NCBI GenBank assembly: GCA_046331705.1
Contig: JAXLQJ010000047.1
Location: 1-57,365, forward strand
Reading direction: 5' to 3'
From: JADJOY01 sp046331705 [NCBI: bacterium]
GTDB lineage: Bacteria; JADJOY01
DNA length: 57,365 nt
Shown here in pieces: positions 43,080-52,353 of the stretch. The notes below the pieces were generated by a model. The model had not been told where the DNA came from. It saw only the letters and a program-made list of their open reading frames with translations, and made no database searches. A program made the translations under genes and the position numbers. Within the stretch, counting starts at the first letter, position 1; the number at the start of each line of letters is the position of its first letter.

Positions 43080-44741
43080 TCATTTGCCGTCGAGAACCTC
43101 GAACACCGACATCGGCTTCGACACGTTCTTGAACTGCACCGGCCCCAGCTCGCCGAGTGTCACGCTCGACCGGACTCGCTCCGCGGTCTCGGGTCCGATC
43201 AAGATCTGACCCTGGGTGGCGTGCGCCCCGAGGCGCGCCGACACGTTGGTCACCATGCCGGTCGCCGTGTAGGTCCAGCGCGACCCCGCGAGCCCCTCGA
43301 TGCGCCGCGATCCCACGGTCACGACCCCGGTGTTGATCCCCATGTTCACGTGGATCGGATCGAAGTCGGTGAGCCGCTCGTTGACCTCCCGCGTCTTGCG
43401 GCGGATGGCCACCGCCGCGCGCACGGCGTTTCGCGCGTGGGCCTCGGGCTCGGGCGCCTGGAAGATGATCATCAAGCCATCGCCGGCGGTCTCGTTGATG
43501 TCCCCGCCGTTGGCGTAGATGTCGTCGATGAAGGACGAGAAATAGGTCTCGACCAGGAAGCTGACCTGGTCGCGATCGAGCGCCTCCGTGAGCTTCGTGT
43601 AGCCGCCGATGTCGAGGAACAACACGGACGCGTCGGCATCCATCGCCGCGAGCTCCGGTGCGTCGGGGCTCGCCTCCACGAGCTTCTTGACGGTTTCGGG
43701 GACGAACTTGGCGAGGTGACGCTTGGCGCGATCGAGCAGCTCGATCCGCCGCAGCGCCTGCGCGAGCTCCTCGTTGAGGCGCCGCAGGTCCGCGGTCATG
43801 GTCAGGCTGCGCAACACCAGCGCCGCCTGATTGCCGATCATGGTCGAGAGGTCGAGATCCTTGTTGGTGAAGGCAGCCGTCGCCGCGCGGCTGTCGAGCT
43901 GGATCGCGCCGCGCACCTGTTGCTCGTCCCACAGCGGCACCAGGATCCCGGACTGAATCTTGGAGGCCACCAGGCTCTCGGCTCCGCCAAAGCCCTCCAC
44001 GTCGCGGAACAGCACGGCCTCGCGACGCTCCGTGAGCTCCTTGAGCAACGTCTGGCTGGGCGGCGAGATCGGCTGGTTGGCGTGCGCGTCGCGCGCCCAC
44101 ACCCGCACTCGCTCGAACGCCTCGCCGCCGGACGGTCCGCGCAGGAACACGGACACGTGGGTGGCCGCCGGGAAGAACTCGGCCAGCAGCGGCACCAGCT
44201 CGTCGAGGAGATGGTCCTGGCCGGCGACGTCGTTCATGCGCTTGAGCACGCGATAGAGGCAGCGCAGCGACTGGCGATCCTCCTCGATGCGCAGCGAAAC
44301 CAGCTCGGACTGGTCGACGCGATTGACGCCGAGGATCGTCCGCATCGCAGCACCCGCCTCGACGACGCGGCCGAGACGCGAGTCGTCCGCGACCGCGGCC
44401 GGCGCGTCCGGCTGGCCGCTCAACCGCAGCGACAGGACCACGGGCCGCTCCTCGTCGCCGAGCAAGAGCTCGTCGCCGTCGAGCAGGTCGACCTGGAACG
44501 CGCACGCCTCGTCCACGTGCACCAGCGCGCGACCGCGCCGGCGGCGCGAGCCGTTGCTGCTCTCGAGATCGCGGTAGACCCAGCCGGCTCCGGTCCAGGT
44601 GAGCTCGCCATGGTGTCGCGAGACGTCCACCTCGGGCACCACCACGTCGTTGGCATCGCCGCGCCCGACGGTGACGCGCTCGCGGGACGAATCGCAGACG
44701 AGCCGCTCGCCGAGAAAGACCTGGGCTCGGTGCGTGCTCAT
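43080..44741 (-). CDS. FHA-GAF-class III adenylate/guanylate cyclase
   Basis: This 553-residue cytoplasmic protein has an N-terminal FHA domain (about 5-105) with RVTVGRGDANDVVVP and VSRHHGELTW-type phosphothreonine-binding residues. It is followed by a GAF domain (about 170-320: LVPLWDEQQVRGAIQLDSRA). The class III cyclase domain (about 365-550) contains SVLFLDIGGYTKLTEALDRD with the first metal Asp and NETAGDGLMIIFQAPEPEAH. The matching second strand is HVNMGINTGVVTVGSRR, then TYTATGMVTNVSARLGAHAT with a conserved Asn and Arg. It would make cAMP or cGMP in response to phosphoprotein and small-molecule inputs. ATG 44741 gives the FHA start. The upstream extension is Arg-rich. Confidence 0.9.
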   Translation of the reverse strand: MSTHRAQVFLGERLVCDSSRERVTVGRGDANDVVVPEVDVSRHHGELTWTGAGWVYRDLESSNGSRRRRGRALVHVDEACAFQVDLLDGDELLLGDEERPVVLSLRLSGQPDAPAAVADDSRLGRVVEAGAAMRTILGVNRVDQSELVSLRIEEDRQSLRCLYRVLKRMNDVAGQDHLLDELVPLLAEFFPAATHVSVFLRGPSGGEAFERVRVWARDAHANQPISPPSQTLLKELTERREAVLFRDVEGFGGAESLVASKIQSGILVPLWDEQQVRGAIQLDSRAATAAFTNKDLDLSTMIGNQAALVLRSLTMTADLRRLNEELAQALRRIELLDRAKRHLAKFVPETVKKLVEASPDAPELAAMDADASVLFLDIGGYTKLTEALDRDQVSFLVETYFSSFIDDIYANGGDINETAGDGLMIIFQAPEPEAHARNAVRAAVAIRRKTREVNERLTDFDPIHVNMGINTGVVTVGSRRIEGLAGSRWTYTATGMVTNVSARLGAHATQGQILIGPETAERVRSSVTLGELGPVQFKNVSKPMSVFEVLDGK

Positions 44742-44926
44742 GGCGCGGGCTCGAGGTGGGTCGCGCACCACCCGGTGCCGGATCGCGCGCCAGACTACTA
44801 CAGCCGGCGCGGCGCACACGCTCGATCGGCGGGGCGCCAGCGCGACGCACGGTGCGGCGCCACGCCAGCGAGCGGCGCACGAACGAGGTTGCGCGGCGGC
44901 GGCGGCTGTTCGATTCTTCGAGCCCC

Positions 44927-45997
44927 ATGGCCCTCCCGCGCCCGAGCCAAGTCACCCGCGCCCTCGGCGCCGCGCTCGCTGGCGTGCTCGTGCTGAGCGG
45001 CGTCGTGGGAGTCCCGGGCTGCGGTGGCGAGCACGACGCGGTCTCGACGAGCTCGGGAACGGTCCACGTGCGCACGGAGCTCGGGCGGGCACCGCATTGC
45101 GCGGACAACGAGCCGTGCATCGACGAGTACCAGCGCTTCGTGGAGCTGGCGGCGCCCCACGCACGGCCCATCGACCAGGCGACGCTCGACGGCAGCCTCC
45201 TCGCCATCGCTCGCGGCGAGGTTCCAGTGCTCGAGTCGACGTTGCCGCCCTCCGACGTCCGCGCGGCGGTGATCGACGGGCTCGGCATCGCGTTCCTGCT
45301 CGACGACCTCGCCACCAGCGCGCTCGACGTGATCGTCACCGCGGAGCACGCCAGCGAGTACTTCCGCGAGACGGACCTGGTCCTCGTCGACCCCTGGGTG
45401 GGCGAGGTACCGGCGATCTTGCTGCGGCCGCTCGGCCCGGGACCGTATCCGGCGGTGGTCGCCGTCCACGGCCACGGCGACGACGCGGCCATCTACCGCG
45501 ACAGCTACCACGGCAGCGAGTACCCCGGGCACGGCTACGCGATCCTGATGCTCACCATGCGCGCGATGGGCATCGACGCCGACGAGCACGCGATCTCGCG
45601 CGAGCTGCTGCGCGAGGGCTTCAGCCTGATCGGGCTACGCGTCTACGAATCGCTGCTCGGTCTCGAGTATCTGCGCTCGCGCGACGACGTACGGGCCGAT
45701 CGCGTCGGGCTGATCGGACACTCGGGCGGCTCGAGCACCGGCAATCTCACGGTTCGCGTCATGCCGGCGAACGCCGACGAGGGCTTCCAGGCCTACGTCT
45801 CCGACCACCACGTGAACTACTTCAGCTCGAGCCCCGTCGAGCCGTACCACTGCGAGACCGTGCCGGCCCTCTACCCCTACCATCCGGCGATCGACGACCT
45901 CGCGCGCGCGCCGGTGCCCGCGCTGACCGTCCCGTACGCCTATCCGTTCGGCGTGGCCGGGATCTTCCGTTTCTTCGACGAGCAGCTGAAGCGCTGA
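44927..45997 (+). CDS. Exported alpha/beta hydrolase (probable lipoprotein)
   Basis: This 356-residue protein has a lipoprotein-like signal (GALAGVLVLSGVVGVPGCGG). A fold of the alpha/beta hydrolase class follows, with PYPAVVAVHGHGDDAAIYRD for the oxyanion side, nucleophile Ser in GLIGHSGGSSTGN and the late SDHHVNYF region. The long insert before it (residues 40-160) is not recognised. The lid region is rich in acidic residues. It is divergent from the cyclase gene. The gap of 185 bases holds no clear promoter. Ester or peptide substrates are equally possible. Confidence 0.85.
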   Translation: MALPRPSQVTRALGAALAGVLVLSGVVGVPGCGGEHDAVSTSSGTVHVRTELGRAPHCADNEPCIDEYQRFVELAAPHARPIDQATLDGSLLAIARGEVPVLESTLPPSDVRAAVIDGLGIAFLLDDLATSALDVIVTAEHASEYFRETDLVLVDPWVGEVPAILLRPLGPGPYPAVVAVHGHGDDAAIYRDSYHGSEYPGHGYAILMLTMRAMGIDADEHAISRELLREGFSLIGLRVYESLLGLEYLRSRDDVRADRVGLIGHSGGSSTGNLTVRVMPANADEGFQAYVSDHHVNYFSSSPVEPYHCETVPALYPYHPAIDDLARAPVPALTVPYAYPFGVAGIFRFFDEQLKR

Positions 45998-46001
45998 ATC
46001 G

Positions 46002-46021
46002 CCCGCGCCGTCACGCGCGGG
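46002..46021. terminator. GC hairpin between hydrolase and methyltransferase genes
   Basis: CCCGCG and CGCGGG form a six-base stem around eight bases, straddling the stop of the O-antigen operon. No T-run is present. Confidence 0.25.
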
Positions 46022-47150
46022 GCTTGCGCGCCACGAGCGCGAAATCCTGAGGCGCGAAGAGCAGCCCGTTGAGGAGCTCGAAGTTTCGGTTGATGGCCTC
46101 GAGCTGATCGCGGGTGGTGCTCGGCAGATCGGGGTCGATGGGAACGATCCGCAGCCGCGCGTCCTCGGGCACCGGCGAGAGGTAGCGGATCTCCACCTCC
46201 TCGAAGCCGATGCTCTCGACCACGAAGCGCAGGCTGCGCGGCGCGATCGGCGTGCGGTGCGTCCAGTCGGCGAAGAAGTTCCGCGTGACGGCGCTCAGGC
46301 TCTCGGCGTTGATGGTCTCGGCGATCAGCAATCCGCCGGGCCTCAGCGCCCGGTGGGCGAGCCCCAGGAACGCCTGCACCGCCGCGGGCTCGAAATGCTC
46401 GATCACCTGCGCCGAGAACACGCCGCCGAGGCTCGCTGCAGGCATGCCGCGCAGGTGCGCAAGCGCATCGCCGCGCGTGACGTCGAGGCCATCCTGGACG
46501 CAACGCTCCACCAGCTCCGCGTTCACGTCCACCCCGGAAGCGCCGATGCCGCGCGCCCGTAGCGCGGCGAGGAACTCACCGCGGCCGCAGCCGACGTCGA
46601 GGACGGGTGCCGCGTCGGCGAAGAGCTCGGTGTAGAGCGCGAAGCGCGCGCGAATCTCCTCCTCGCTGCCGCGAAAGCGCGTCACGAACTCGCGGTAGAG
46701 ATGCTCGCCGAAGCCGCTCGCGAGCGCGGATCCCGGCTCGGCGCTCGCCAGCACCGCCGCCAGCGCCTGCGACGTCTTGAGCGCGAGCTCCTCGCGCAGC
46801 GTGCGCAGCACTCCCGCCTCGACCCCGTGGAGCTCGCGGTGCAAGGTCTCGTGGACCAGCTCGATCCGCCGCGACAGCAGCGCGGCTTCGGGCGACGCGA
46901 GCTGCCCCGCGGTGTCGCTGGTCGGCGGGACCGGCGCGTCGAGCTCCGCGAGGCGCGCGGCGACGGCGCGATTGAACGCCTCCTGGCGCGCGAGCAACGG
47001 CGCCAGCCCGAAGCGAATCAGCCGCCCCCACGCCCGCTTGAGCGCCACCACCCAGGGTCCGATCACGGGCCGGTGGCTCTCGATGCGCGCGTCCCCGCCC
47101 ACGCGGGCCAACTCCACGAGCTGGGCGGCGCTCGTGGGAGCGTCGCTCAC
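46011..47150 (-). CDS. SAM-dependent methyltransferase, glycan-associated
   Basis: This 379-residue class I methyltransferase has motif I in ADAAPVLDVGCGRGEFLAAL, then ASGVDVNAELVERCVQDGLD and FSAQVIEHFEPAAVQAFLGL. PGGLLIAETINAESLSAVTR gives the later blocks. The first 160 residues are helical (ARRLAELDAPVPP and heptad-like SRRIELVHETLHRELHGVEA), as in the chain-terminating methyltransferases of O-antigen systems. Its GTG start overlaps the Wzt stop as GTGA, so it is translationally coupled. Methylation of the non-reducing end by such enzymes terminates ABC-exported O-antigens. That role here is inference. Confidence 0.88.
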   Translation of the reverse strand: MSDAPTSAAQLVELARVGGDARIESHRPVIGPWVVALKRAWGRLIRFGLAPLLARQEAFNRAVAARLAELDAPVPPTSDTAGQLASPEAALLSRRIELVHETLHRELHGVEAGVLRTLREELALKTSQALAAVLASAEPGSALASGFGEHLYREFVTRFRGSEEEIRARFALYTELFADAAPVLDVGCGRGEFLAALRARGIGASGVDVNAELVERCVQDGLDVTRGDALAHLRGMPAASLGGVFSAQVIEHFEPAAVQAFLGLAHRALRPGGLLIAETINAESLSAVTRNFFADWTHRTPIAPRSLRFVVESIGFEEVEIRYLSPVPEDARLRIVPIDPDLPSTTRDQLEAINRNFELLNGLLFAPQDFALVARKPRA

Positions 47151-48496
47151 GCGAAGCTCCAGGTGTGCCGGGGCCGATACACGCCCACGTCCCCCACGGC
47201 CGAGCGGATCGCGAACGACCAGCGGCGCGTGTGGTAGTCGTAGGCGTAACCGTCCTCGGCGTGCACCGCGACGTCCACCAGGTAGTCGCCGGCGATGAGC
47301 TCCAGCGACTCGAGGGCGCAGGTCACGACGCCCTCGCGTTCGATGGTGTCGGGGTCCGCGCGGTCGATGTGCGTGTTGGTGCCGTAGCAGCACACGCCGT
47401 CGGGCCGAAAGATCCCGATGCCGAACACCGGACGCGGCACCGCCTTGTGGACCGTGTAGCGAATGGCGATGGTCACGGCCTCGCCACTCTCGTACACGTA
47501 GCGCGCCGCGCCGGTGCCATCGACGAGCTGCACGTCGACGATCTCGATCTCGCGCGTTCCCCAGCGATTGCGCTCGGGATGCTCGGTGGTCGCCTGCCCG
47601 ACCTCGCCCATGTTGACCGCCACTCGGGCGGTCTGCTCGTTCTGGGTCTGCTCGGCGGCGCGGCGATGCTCACCCGACAGGCGCCGCTCCTCGCCCTCGG
47701 CCACCATCCGGCGGTAGGTGTCGATCACGCGCCGCGGCCCGCCCCATTCGACGAGATGGCCGTGATCGAGCAGCACCACCTCGTCGCACCAGCGCTCGAT
47801 GGCGCCCAGATCGTGGGTGACGAGCACGATCGTCTTGCCGCGGCGTTTGAAGTCCGCGACCCGCTCCTGGCATTTGTGGATGAAGGCCTCGTCGCCGACG
47901 GCGAGCACCTCGTCCACGATCAAGATGTCCGGATCGACGTGGATGGCGATCGAGAACCCGAGTCGCATGTACATGCCCGACGAGTAGGTCCGCACCGGAT
48001 CGTCGATGAAGTCCTCGAGGTCCGCGAACGCCACGATCTCGTGGAACTTGCGCTCGATGTAGTCCTTCTTGAGCCCGAGCACGAGCCCGTTGAGGAAGAT
48101 GTTCTCTCGTCCCGTGAACTCCGGATGGAAGCCCGCGCCGAGCTCGATGAGCGCGGAGACCCGGCCGTGGATGTGGATCTGGCCGGCGTCCGGCTTGTAG
48201 ATGCCGGTCACCAGCTTGAGCAGCGTCGACTTGCCCGACCCGTTGTGGCCGATGACGCCGAGCGTCTTGCCTTCCTCGACGCGCAGGTGGATGTCGTCGA
48301 GCGCCGTGAGGAAGTTGCCGCGCCGGGTCTTGCGGGTGAAGAGGTTCTCGAGCAGCCCGCGCAGCAACCGCGTCTTGACCGTGGTGTAACCGCGGCTGAG
48401 CGTGCGCTTGCGGAAGCGCTTGGTGACGCCGACCAGCTCGATCGCCGGCGGCCGGCGGCGGCTCTCGCCCTTCCCGTTGCTCGTCGCGCGCGCCAT
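47147..48496 (-). CDS. wzt: O-antigen ABC exporter ATP-binding protein Wzt with C-terminal glycan-binding domain
   Basis: This 449-residue protein has an ABC ATPase domain (about 18-275) with Walker A residues 83-91 (GHNGSGKST). The signature is in RTYSSGMYMRLGFSIAIHVD and Walker B in PDILIVDEVLAVGDEAFIHK. The remaining 170 residues form a beta-rich domain (EIEIVDVQLVDGTGAARYVY, YEDGYAYDYHTRRWSF-like end) as in Wzt proteins that recognise the finished O-antigen chain. It is coupled by a one-base overlap (TGATG) to Wzm upstream and by GTGA to the methyltransferase downstream. Together they fit ABC-dependent export of a terminally modified chain. Confidence 0.93.
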   Translation of the reverse strand: MARATSNGKGESRRRPPAIELVGVTKRFRKRTLSRGYTTVKTRLLRGLLENLFTRKTRRGNFLTALDDIHLRVEEGKTLGVIGHNGSGKSTLLKLVTGIYKPDAGQIHIHGRVSALIELGAGFHPEFTGRENIFLNGLVLGLKKDYIERKFHEIVAFADLEDFIDDPVRTYSSGMYMRLGFSIAIHVDPDILIVDEVLAVGDEAFIHKCQERVADFKRRGKTIVLVTHDLGAIERWCDEVVLLDHGHLVEWGGPRRVIDTYRRMVAEGEERRLSGEHRRAAEQTQNEQTARVAVNMGEVGQATTEHPERNRWGTREIEIVDVQLVDGTGAARYVYESGEAVTIAIRYTVHKAVPRPVFGIGIFRPDGVCCYGTNTHIDRADPDTIEREGVVTCALESLELIAGDYLVDVAVHAEDGYAYDYHTRRWSFAIRSAVGDVGVYRPRHTWSFA

Positions 48497-49287
48497 CAGA
48501 TCTCCTCGGCGAATCCGTCGCGATAGCTACGGAAGATCGAGTGACTGACCACCAGGATCGCGAGGCTACCGAGGAAGACCAGCAAGAGGTTCCGCCAGTT
48601 CGGGAACTGTCCCCAGTAGAGAACGGACTGGTAGGAAGCGGCGAGCACTCCCATCGGATTGAGCTTGGTGATCAGCAACCGCAGCATCCAGTTGCGGTTG
48701 TTGAGGCTCTCCACCGAGAAGATCACCGGGGTCACGAAGAACCACAGCGACAGGATGTTTCCCAGGATGTGCTGCACGTCGCGGTAGTGGACGTTGAGCG
48801 CCGCCACGCCGAGCACGATCGCGAAGATGAGCGCGAACTGCACCGCCATGACCACGGGCAGCGCGAGCAAGGCCCAACCGAACGGCCGATCCGACGCGAT
48901 CAAGAACGGCAGCAGCATCGGCAGCGACAGCAGGAAGTTCACCGCGTGCGAGAGTGCGGTGACCGTCGGCAGGATCTGCGCCGGAAAGAGCGCCTTGGTG
49001 ATGAGCGTGCCGCCGCCGACGATCGAGTTCGCGCCCTCGAGAAGCGCCGACGAGAACCAGATCCAGGGCAACAGCCCGCAGAACACGAACGTGCCGTAGT
49101 GCTCGATCGACGGATCGCGCACGAACACCGAGAACACGAGCGTGTAGACGAGCATGATGCAAAGCGGATTCAGGAACGTCCACACGAAGCCGAGCACCGA
49201 GCCTCGGTAGCGCACCGCGAGCTGCCGCTGCACCAGGCTCCAGACCAGGGCGCGGTGACGGGTGATTTCCGCGATCGTTTCGAGCAT
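48496..49287 (-). CDS. wzm: O-antigen ABC exporter permease Wzm
   Basis: This 263-residue protein of the ABC-2 type has six predicted helices. Family motifs are RQLAVRYRGSVLGFVWTFLN-type residues near the start, then PLCIMLVYTLVFSVFVRDP, TLITKALFPAQILPTVTALS and NVHYRDVQHILGNILSLWFF. Wzm and Wzt move completed, undecaprenyl-linked polysaccharide across the inner membrane. The stop overlaps the Wzt ATG by one base. It lies 48 bases after the Rmd-like gene. Confidence 0.93.
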   Translation of the reverse strand: MLETIAEITRHRALVWSLVQRQLAVRYRGSVLGFVWTFLNPLCIMLVYTLVFSVFVRDPSIEHYGTFVFCGLLPWIWFSSALLEGANSIVGGGTLITKALFPAQILPTVTALSHAVNFLLSLPMLLPFLIASDRPFGWALLALPVVMAVQFALIFAIVLGVAALNVHYRDVQHILGNILSLWFFVTPVIFSVESLNNRNWMLRLLITKLNPMGVLAASYQSVLYWGQFPNWRNLLLVFLGSLAILVVSHSIFRSYRDGFAEEI

Positions 49288-49335
49288 GGGGTCCGGTGGC
49301 CGAGACGCGACGGCGAGGAAGGAGACGGAGGGCGC

Positions 49336-50316
49336 TCAGGCGCGCGCGCCGGGCTCGCCGGCCAGCGATTCCCGGCAATACGCGTAGAGCTCGCGCAAGG
49401 TCTGCTCGAAGGGGATCTCGGCCGTCCAGCCCGTGCACGCGCGGAAGCGCGCGGCGCAGGCGCGCACCTCCGTGGCCGGGCCGCGCGCCGATCCCGCGCG
49501 CGGCTGCGGCGTGACCTCGACGCCCGCGATGCGCGCCAGCTCGTCGAAGATCGATCGCACCGAGACCGTGCGCTCGCTCGCCAGGTTGTAGACCGCGCCT
49601 CGCTCGCCGCGCTCGAGGGCCAGCACGTAGCCGCGGGCGATGTCGCGCACGTCCGAGAAATCCTTGGCCGAGTCGAGATTACCGACCTCGAGCGTCCCGG
49701 TCCGAGCCCCCGCCACGGCGAGCGCCGCGATGCCGTACGCGAAGTCGGGGCAGACCAGGCCGCGCTGCTGGCCGGGGCCGGTGTGGTTGAACGGCCGCAC
49801 CCGCACGACGTCGAGTCGGTGCGGTTCGACGGCGTAGCCGGCGGCGAGCCAATCGGCGGCGGCCTTGGTCACCGCGTACGGGTTGCCGGGACGCAGCGGC
49901 GAGTCCTCGGTGAACGGCGCCTCGCCTGCCGGCTGGGCCCCGTACACGTCGCCGCTCCCCACGACCACGCAACGAGCCGAGGGCGCCACCTTCGCGATCG
50001 CGTCGAGCACGTGCAAGGTCCCGATCACGTTGATCTCGCTCGCGAGCACGGGTTGCGCCAGCGACTTCTGAGGCTCGGAGAACCCCGCGAGATGAACGAC
50101 CGCGTCGGGACGCGCCGCCGCGATGCACTCGGCGACCGCTCGTCCGTCGCGCACGTCGAGCTCGACGAGCGGATCGAGCGGCGGAAGCGGCACCGGATGG
50201 GCCGGAAAGCGTCCGTAGTGGGTGGCGGCGACGCGATAGCCGCGCTCGGCCAGTGCCTGCGCGAGGTACGGCCCCACGAAGCCGTTGACGCCGGTGATGA
50301 GCACGCGTTGAGCCAT
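49336..50316 (-). CDS. NAD-dependent epimerase/dehydratase, Rmd-like (GDP-4-keto-6-deoxymannose reductase)
   Basis: This 326-residue short-chain dehydrogenase of the extended type starts MAQRVLITGVNGFVGPYLAQ with the GxxGxxG motif. The catalytic Tyr-x3-Lys is in NPYAVTKAAADWLA, the Ser-equivalent region is VVVGSGDVYG, and RPFNHTGPGQQRGLV is typical of the Rmd/GDP-4-keto-6-deoxymannose reductase group. It is downstream of manC in the same operon, which fits GDP-mannose chemistry. The preceding step (Gmd) is not in the window, so the assignment to GDP-D-rhamnose synthesis is inference. Confidence 0.85.
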   Translation of the reverse strand: MAQRVLITGVNGFVGPYLAQALAERGYRVAATHYGRFPAHPVPLPPLDPLVELDVRDGRAVAECIAAARPDAVVHLAGFSEPQKSLAQPVLASEINVIGTLHVLDAIAKVAPSARCVVVGSGDVYGAQPAGEAPFTEDSPLRPGNPYAVTKAAADWLAAGYAVEPHRLDVVRVRPFNHTGPGQQRGLVCPDFAYGIAALAVAGARTGTLEVGNLDSAKDFSDVRDIARGYVLALERGERGAVYNLASERTVSVRSIFDELARIAGVEVTPQPRAGSARGPATEVRACAARFRACTGWTAEIPFEQTLRELYAYCRESLAGEPGARA

Positions 50317-50353
50317 CGTTCGAACGAATGCCGCGCAACCCCTGGGCGGCGGG

Positions 50354-51457
50354 TCAGAGATAGTCGGTCAGCCCTTCTTCCTCGATGCGACGAACGACGT
50401 CCCGCAGCTCCTGATCGCGGGAGAGTGGGCACACCAGCACGGCGTCGTCCACCACCACCACCAAGGTGTCCTTGAGCCCGACGGTGGCGACCAGGCGATT
50501 GGGCGCGACCACGATGCAGTTCTCGGAATCGATCGAGAGGTGGCGAGCGGCACGCTGCACCCCGCCCTCGCTCGCCGGCAGCACCTCGCGCAGCGCGGAC
50601 CACGAGCCCACGTCGCTCCAGCCGAAATCGGACGGCACCACCCGGACCTCGAGCGCGTTCTCGAGCACGCCGACGTCCACGGAAACCGAGGGCAGCGCCG
50701 CCCAGACCTTCGCGATCTCCTCGCGCTCGCGCGCCGTGCCGAGGACCGCGTCGATGCGCTCGATGGCCCGCCCCAGCTCCGGCATCTGGCGCGCGACCTC
50801 GCTCAGGAACGAGTCCACGCGCCACGCGAAGATCCCGGCGTTCCAGAGATGATCGCCGCGCGCGACATAGCTCTCGGCGCGCGCGCGGTCGGGCTTCTCG
50901 ACGAATCGATCGACGCGATGGTAGGCGTTGCCCTCGCGCTCGCCGAGCTTTCCGCCGACGCGAATGTAGCCGAAGCCGGTGTCGGGACGCGTGGGCTTGA
51001 TGCCGAGGGTGACGAGGGCGCCCTCGCGCGCCACCGCCGTCGCCGTGCGCAGCGCGGCGCGGAACCCCTCGGGGTCGCCGACGTGATGGTCGGCCGGCAA
51101 CGCCAGCATCACCGCCGCGGGGTCCCGCCGTCGCAGGTGCAGCGCCGCGAGCGCCAAGCACGGCGCGGTGTTCCGTCCCACCGGCTCGACGAAGACGTTC
51201 GCGAGCGGCACCTCGCCGGCCACCTTGGCGCACGCCGCCACCAGATCCTCCGGCACGACCAGGCAACGCTGCTCGGCGGGGACCAATCCTTCGAGCCGGT
51301 CGAGGGTGTCGCGCAGCAGCGGCTCGCCGGAGAGGAACGCGAGCAATTGCTTGGGCCGGTCGCGGCGGCTCAGCGGCCAGAAACGCGTGCCTCGACCACC
51401 CGCGAGCACCACCGCGTACGGCGCGCGCGCGGACGCGGTTGCTTTCGATTCGCTCAT
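50354..51457 (-). CDS. manC: Mannose-1-phosphate guanylyltransferase
   Basis: This 367-residue nucleotidyltransferase makes GDP-mannose from GTP and mannose-1-phosphate. The nucleotide loop is AVVLAGGRGTRFWPLSRRDR followed by PKQLLAF. PVGRNTAPCLALAALHLRRR and GFGYIRVGGKLGEREGNAYH are family blocks. VDRFVEKPDRARAESYVARG and WNAGIFAWRVDSFLSEVARQ carry the metal and sugar contacts. The length fits the short type without the C-terminal isomerase domain, so a separate phosphomannose isomerase is needed. ATG 51457 overlaps the rmlD stop as ATGA. Confidence 0.93.
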   Translation of the reverse strand: MSESKATASARAPYAVVLAGGRGTRFWPLSRRDRPKQLLAFLSGEPLLRDTLDRLEGLVPAEQRCLVVPEDLVAACAKVAGEVPLANVFVEPVGRNTAPCLALAALHLRRRDPAAVMLALPADHHVGDPEGFRAALRTATAVAREGALVTLGIKPTRPDTGFGYIRVGGKLGEREGNAYHRVDRFVEKPDRARAESYVARGDHLWNAGIFAWRVDSFLSEVARQMPELGRAIERIDAVLGTAREREEIAKVWAALPSVSVDVGVLENALEVRVVPSDFGWSDVGSWSALREVLPASEGGVQRAARHLSIDSENCIVVAPNRLVATVGLKDTLVVVVDDAVLVCPLSRDQELRDVVRRIEEEGLTDYL

Positions 51458-52305
51458 GAACGCTCCCGAAGGTACCCGGCCAGCGCATCGCGCCAATCCG
51501 GCAACGAACGACCCGTCACGCTCCGGAAGCGCGCGAGGTCGAGCACGCTGTAGGCGGGCCGCGGCGCGGGGCGCGCCGCCTGACTGGTGGAGATCGGCGC
51601 GACCTCGACGTCGGGCACCTGCGCGCGGCGCGCGATCTCCACGGCGAAATCGAACCACGTCGCCTCGCCTTCGTTGGCGACGTGGACGTAGCCGTGGCCG
51701 GCGTCGGTCTCGAGCAGCCAGCGGATCGCGCGAGAGAGATCGCGCGTCCAGGTCGGTCGCCCCCGCTGGTCGGCGACGACCCGCAAGCGCGCGCCCGGCT
51801 TCACCTGGCGCAGGATCGCCTCGACGAAGTTGGGGCCGTTGCGCCCGAACAGCCATTGCGTGCGAACCGTGGTCCACGCGCCAGCGGGCAGCTCGGCGGC
51901 CACCGCCGCCTCGCCCGCGTGCTTGCTGGCCGCGTAGACGCCGCGCGGCGCCGTCGCGTCGTCCTCGCGCCAGGGCCGATCTCCTTCGCCACCGAAGACG
52001 TAGTCGGTGCTCAGGTGCAACAGGCGCGCCCCGGCCTCACGACAGGCGCGGGCGAGATGGCCCGCGCCGTCCGCGTTGACCGCGAACGCGAGCTCGCGCT
52101 GGGTCTCGCAGTCGTCCACGCGGGTGAACGCCGCGCTGTTCACCACCGCGTCGGGACGACGGGCCGCGAGCACCGAGCGAATCGACTCGGGACGCGTCAG
52201 ATCGATCTCGGGCACGTCGACACCCGTGACCTCGTGTGCTGCGCCCAGCTCGCCCAGCAAATCGGTGCCGAGCATCCCCCGGCACCCGACCACCACGATC
52301 CGCAC
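51454..52305 (-). CDS. rmlD: dTDP-4-dehydrorhamnose reductase
   Basis: This 283-residue reductase starts MRIVVVGCRGMLGTDLLGEL with GxxGxxG. It has the RmlD blocks NSAAFTRVDDCETQRELAFA, LLHLSTDYVFGGEGDRPWRE and YAASKHAGE with the Tyr-x3-Lys pair. It also has the C-terminal RPAYSVLDLARFRSVTGRS. It catalyses the last step to dTDP-L-rhamnose, needing the RmlC epimerase product. RmlC is missing from the operon. It lies 48 bases after rmlB and overlaps manC by four bases. Confidence 0.93.
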   Translation of the reverse strand: MRIVVVGCRGMLGTDLLGELGAAHEVTGVDVPEIDLTRPESIRSVLAARRPDAVVNSAAFTRVDDCETQRELAFAVNADGAGHLARACREAGARLLHLSTDYVFGGEGDRPWREDDATAPRGVYAASKHAGEAAVAAELPAGAWTTVRTQWLFGRNGPNFVEAILRQVKPGARLRVVADQRGRPTWTRDLSRAIRWLLETDAGHGYVHVANEGEATWFDFAVEIARRAQVPDVEVAPISTSQAARPAPRPAYSVLDLARFRSVTGRSLPDWRDALAGYLRERS

Positions 52306-52353
52306 GATTGCCCCCTGCCCGTCCCGCCGCCCGGCGCGACTCGACGCGACCGC

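Noticed and set aside
42895-45492. An 865-codon open frame on the minus strand across pepA, cyclase and hydrolase genes
   Set aside because: It spans three genes with clear motifs in other frames and has the Ser/Arg-rich composition of non-coding GC-rich frames.
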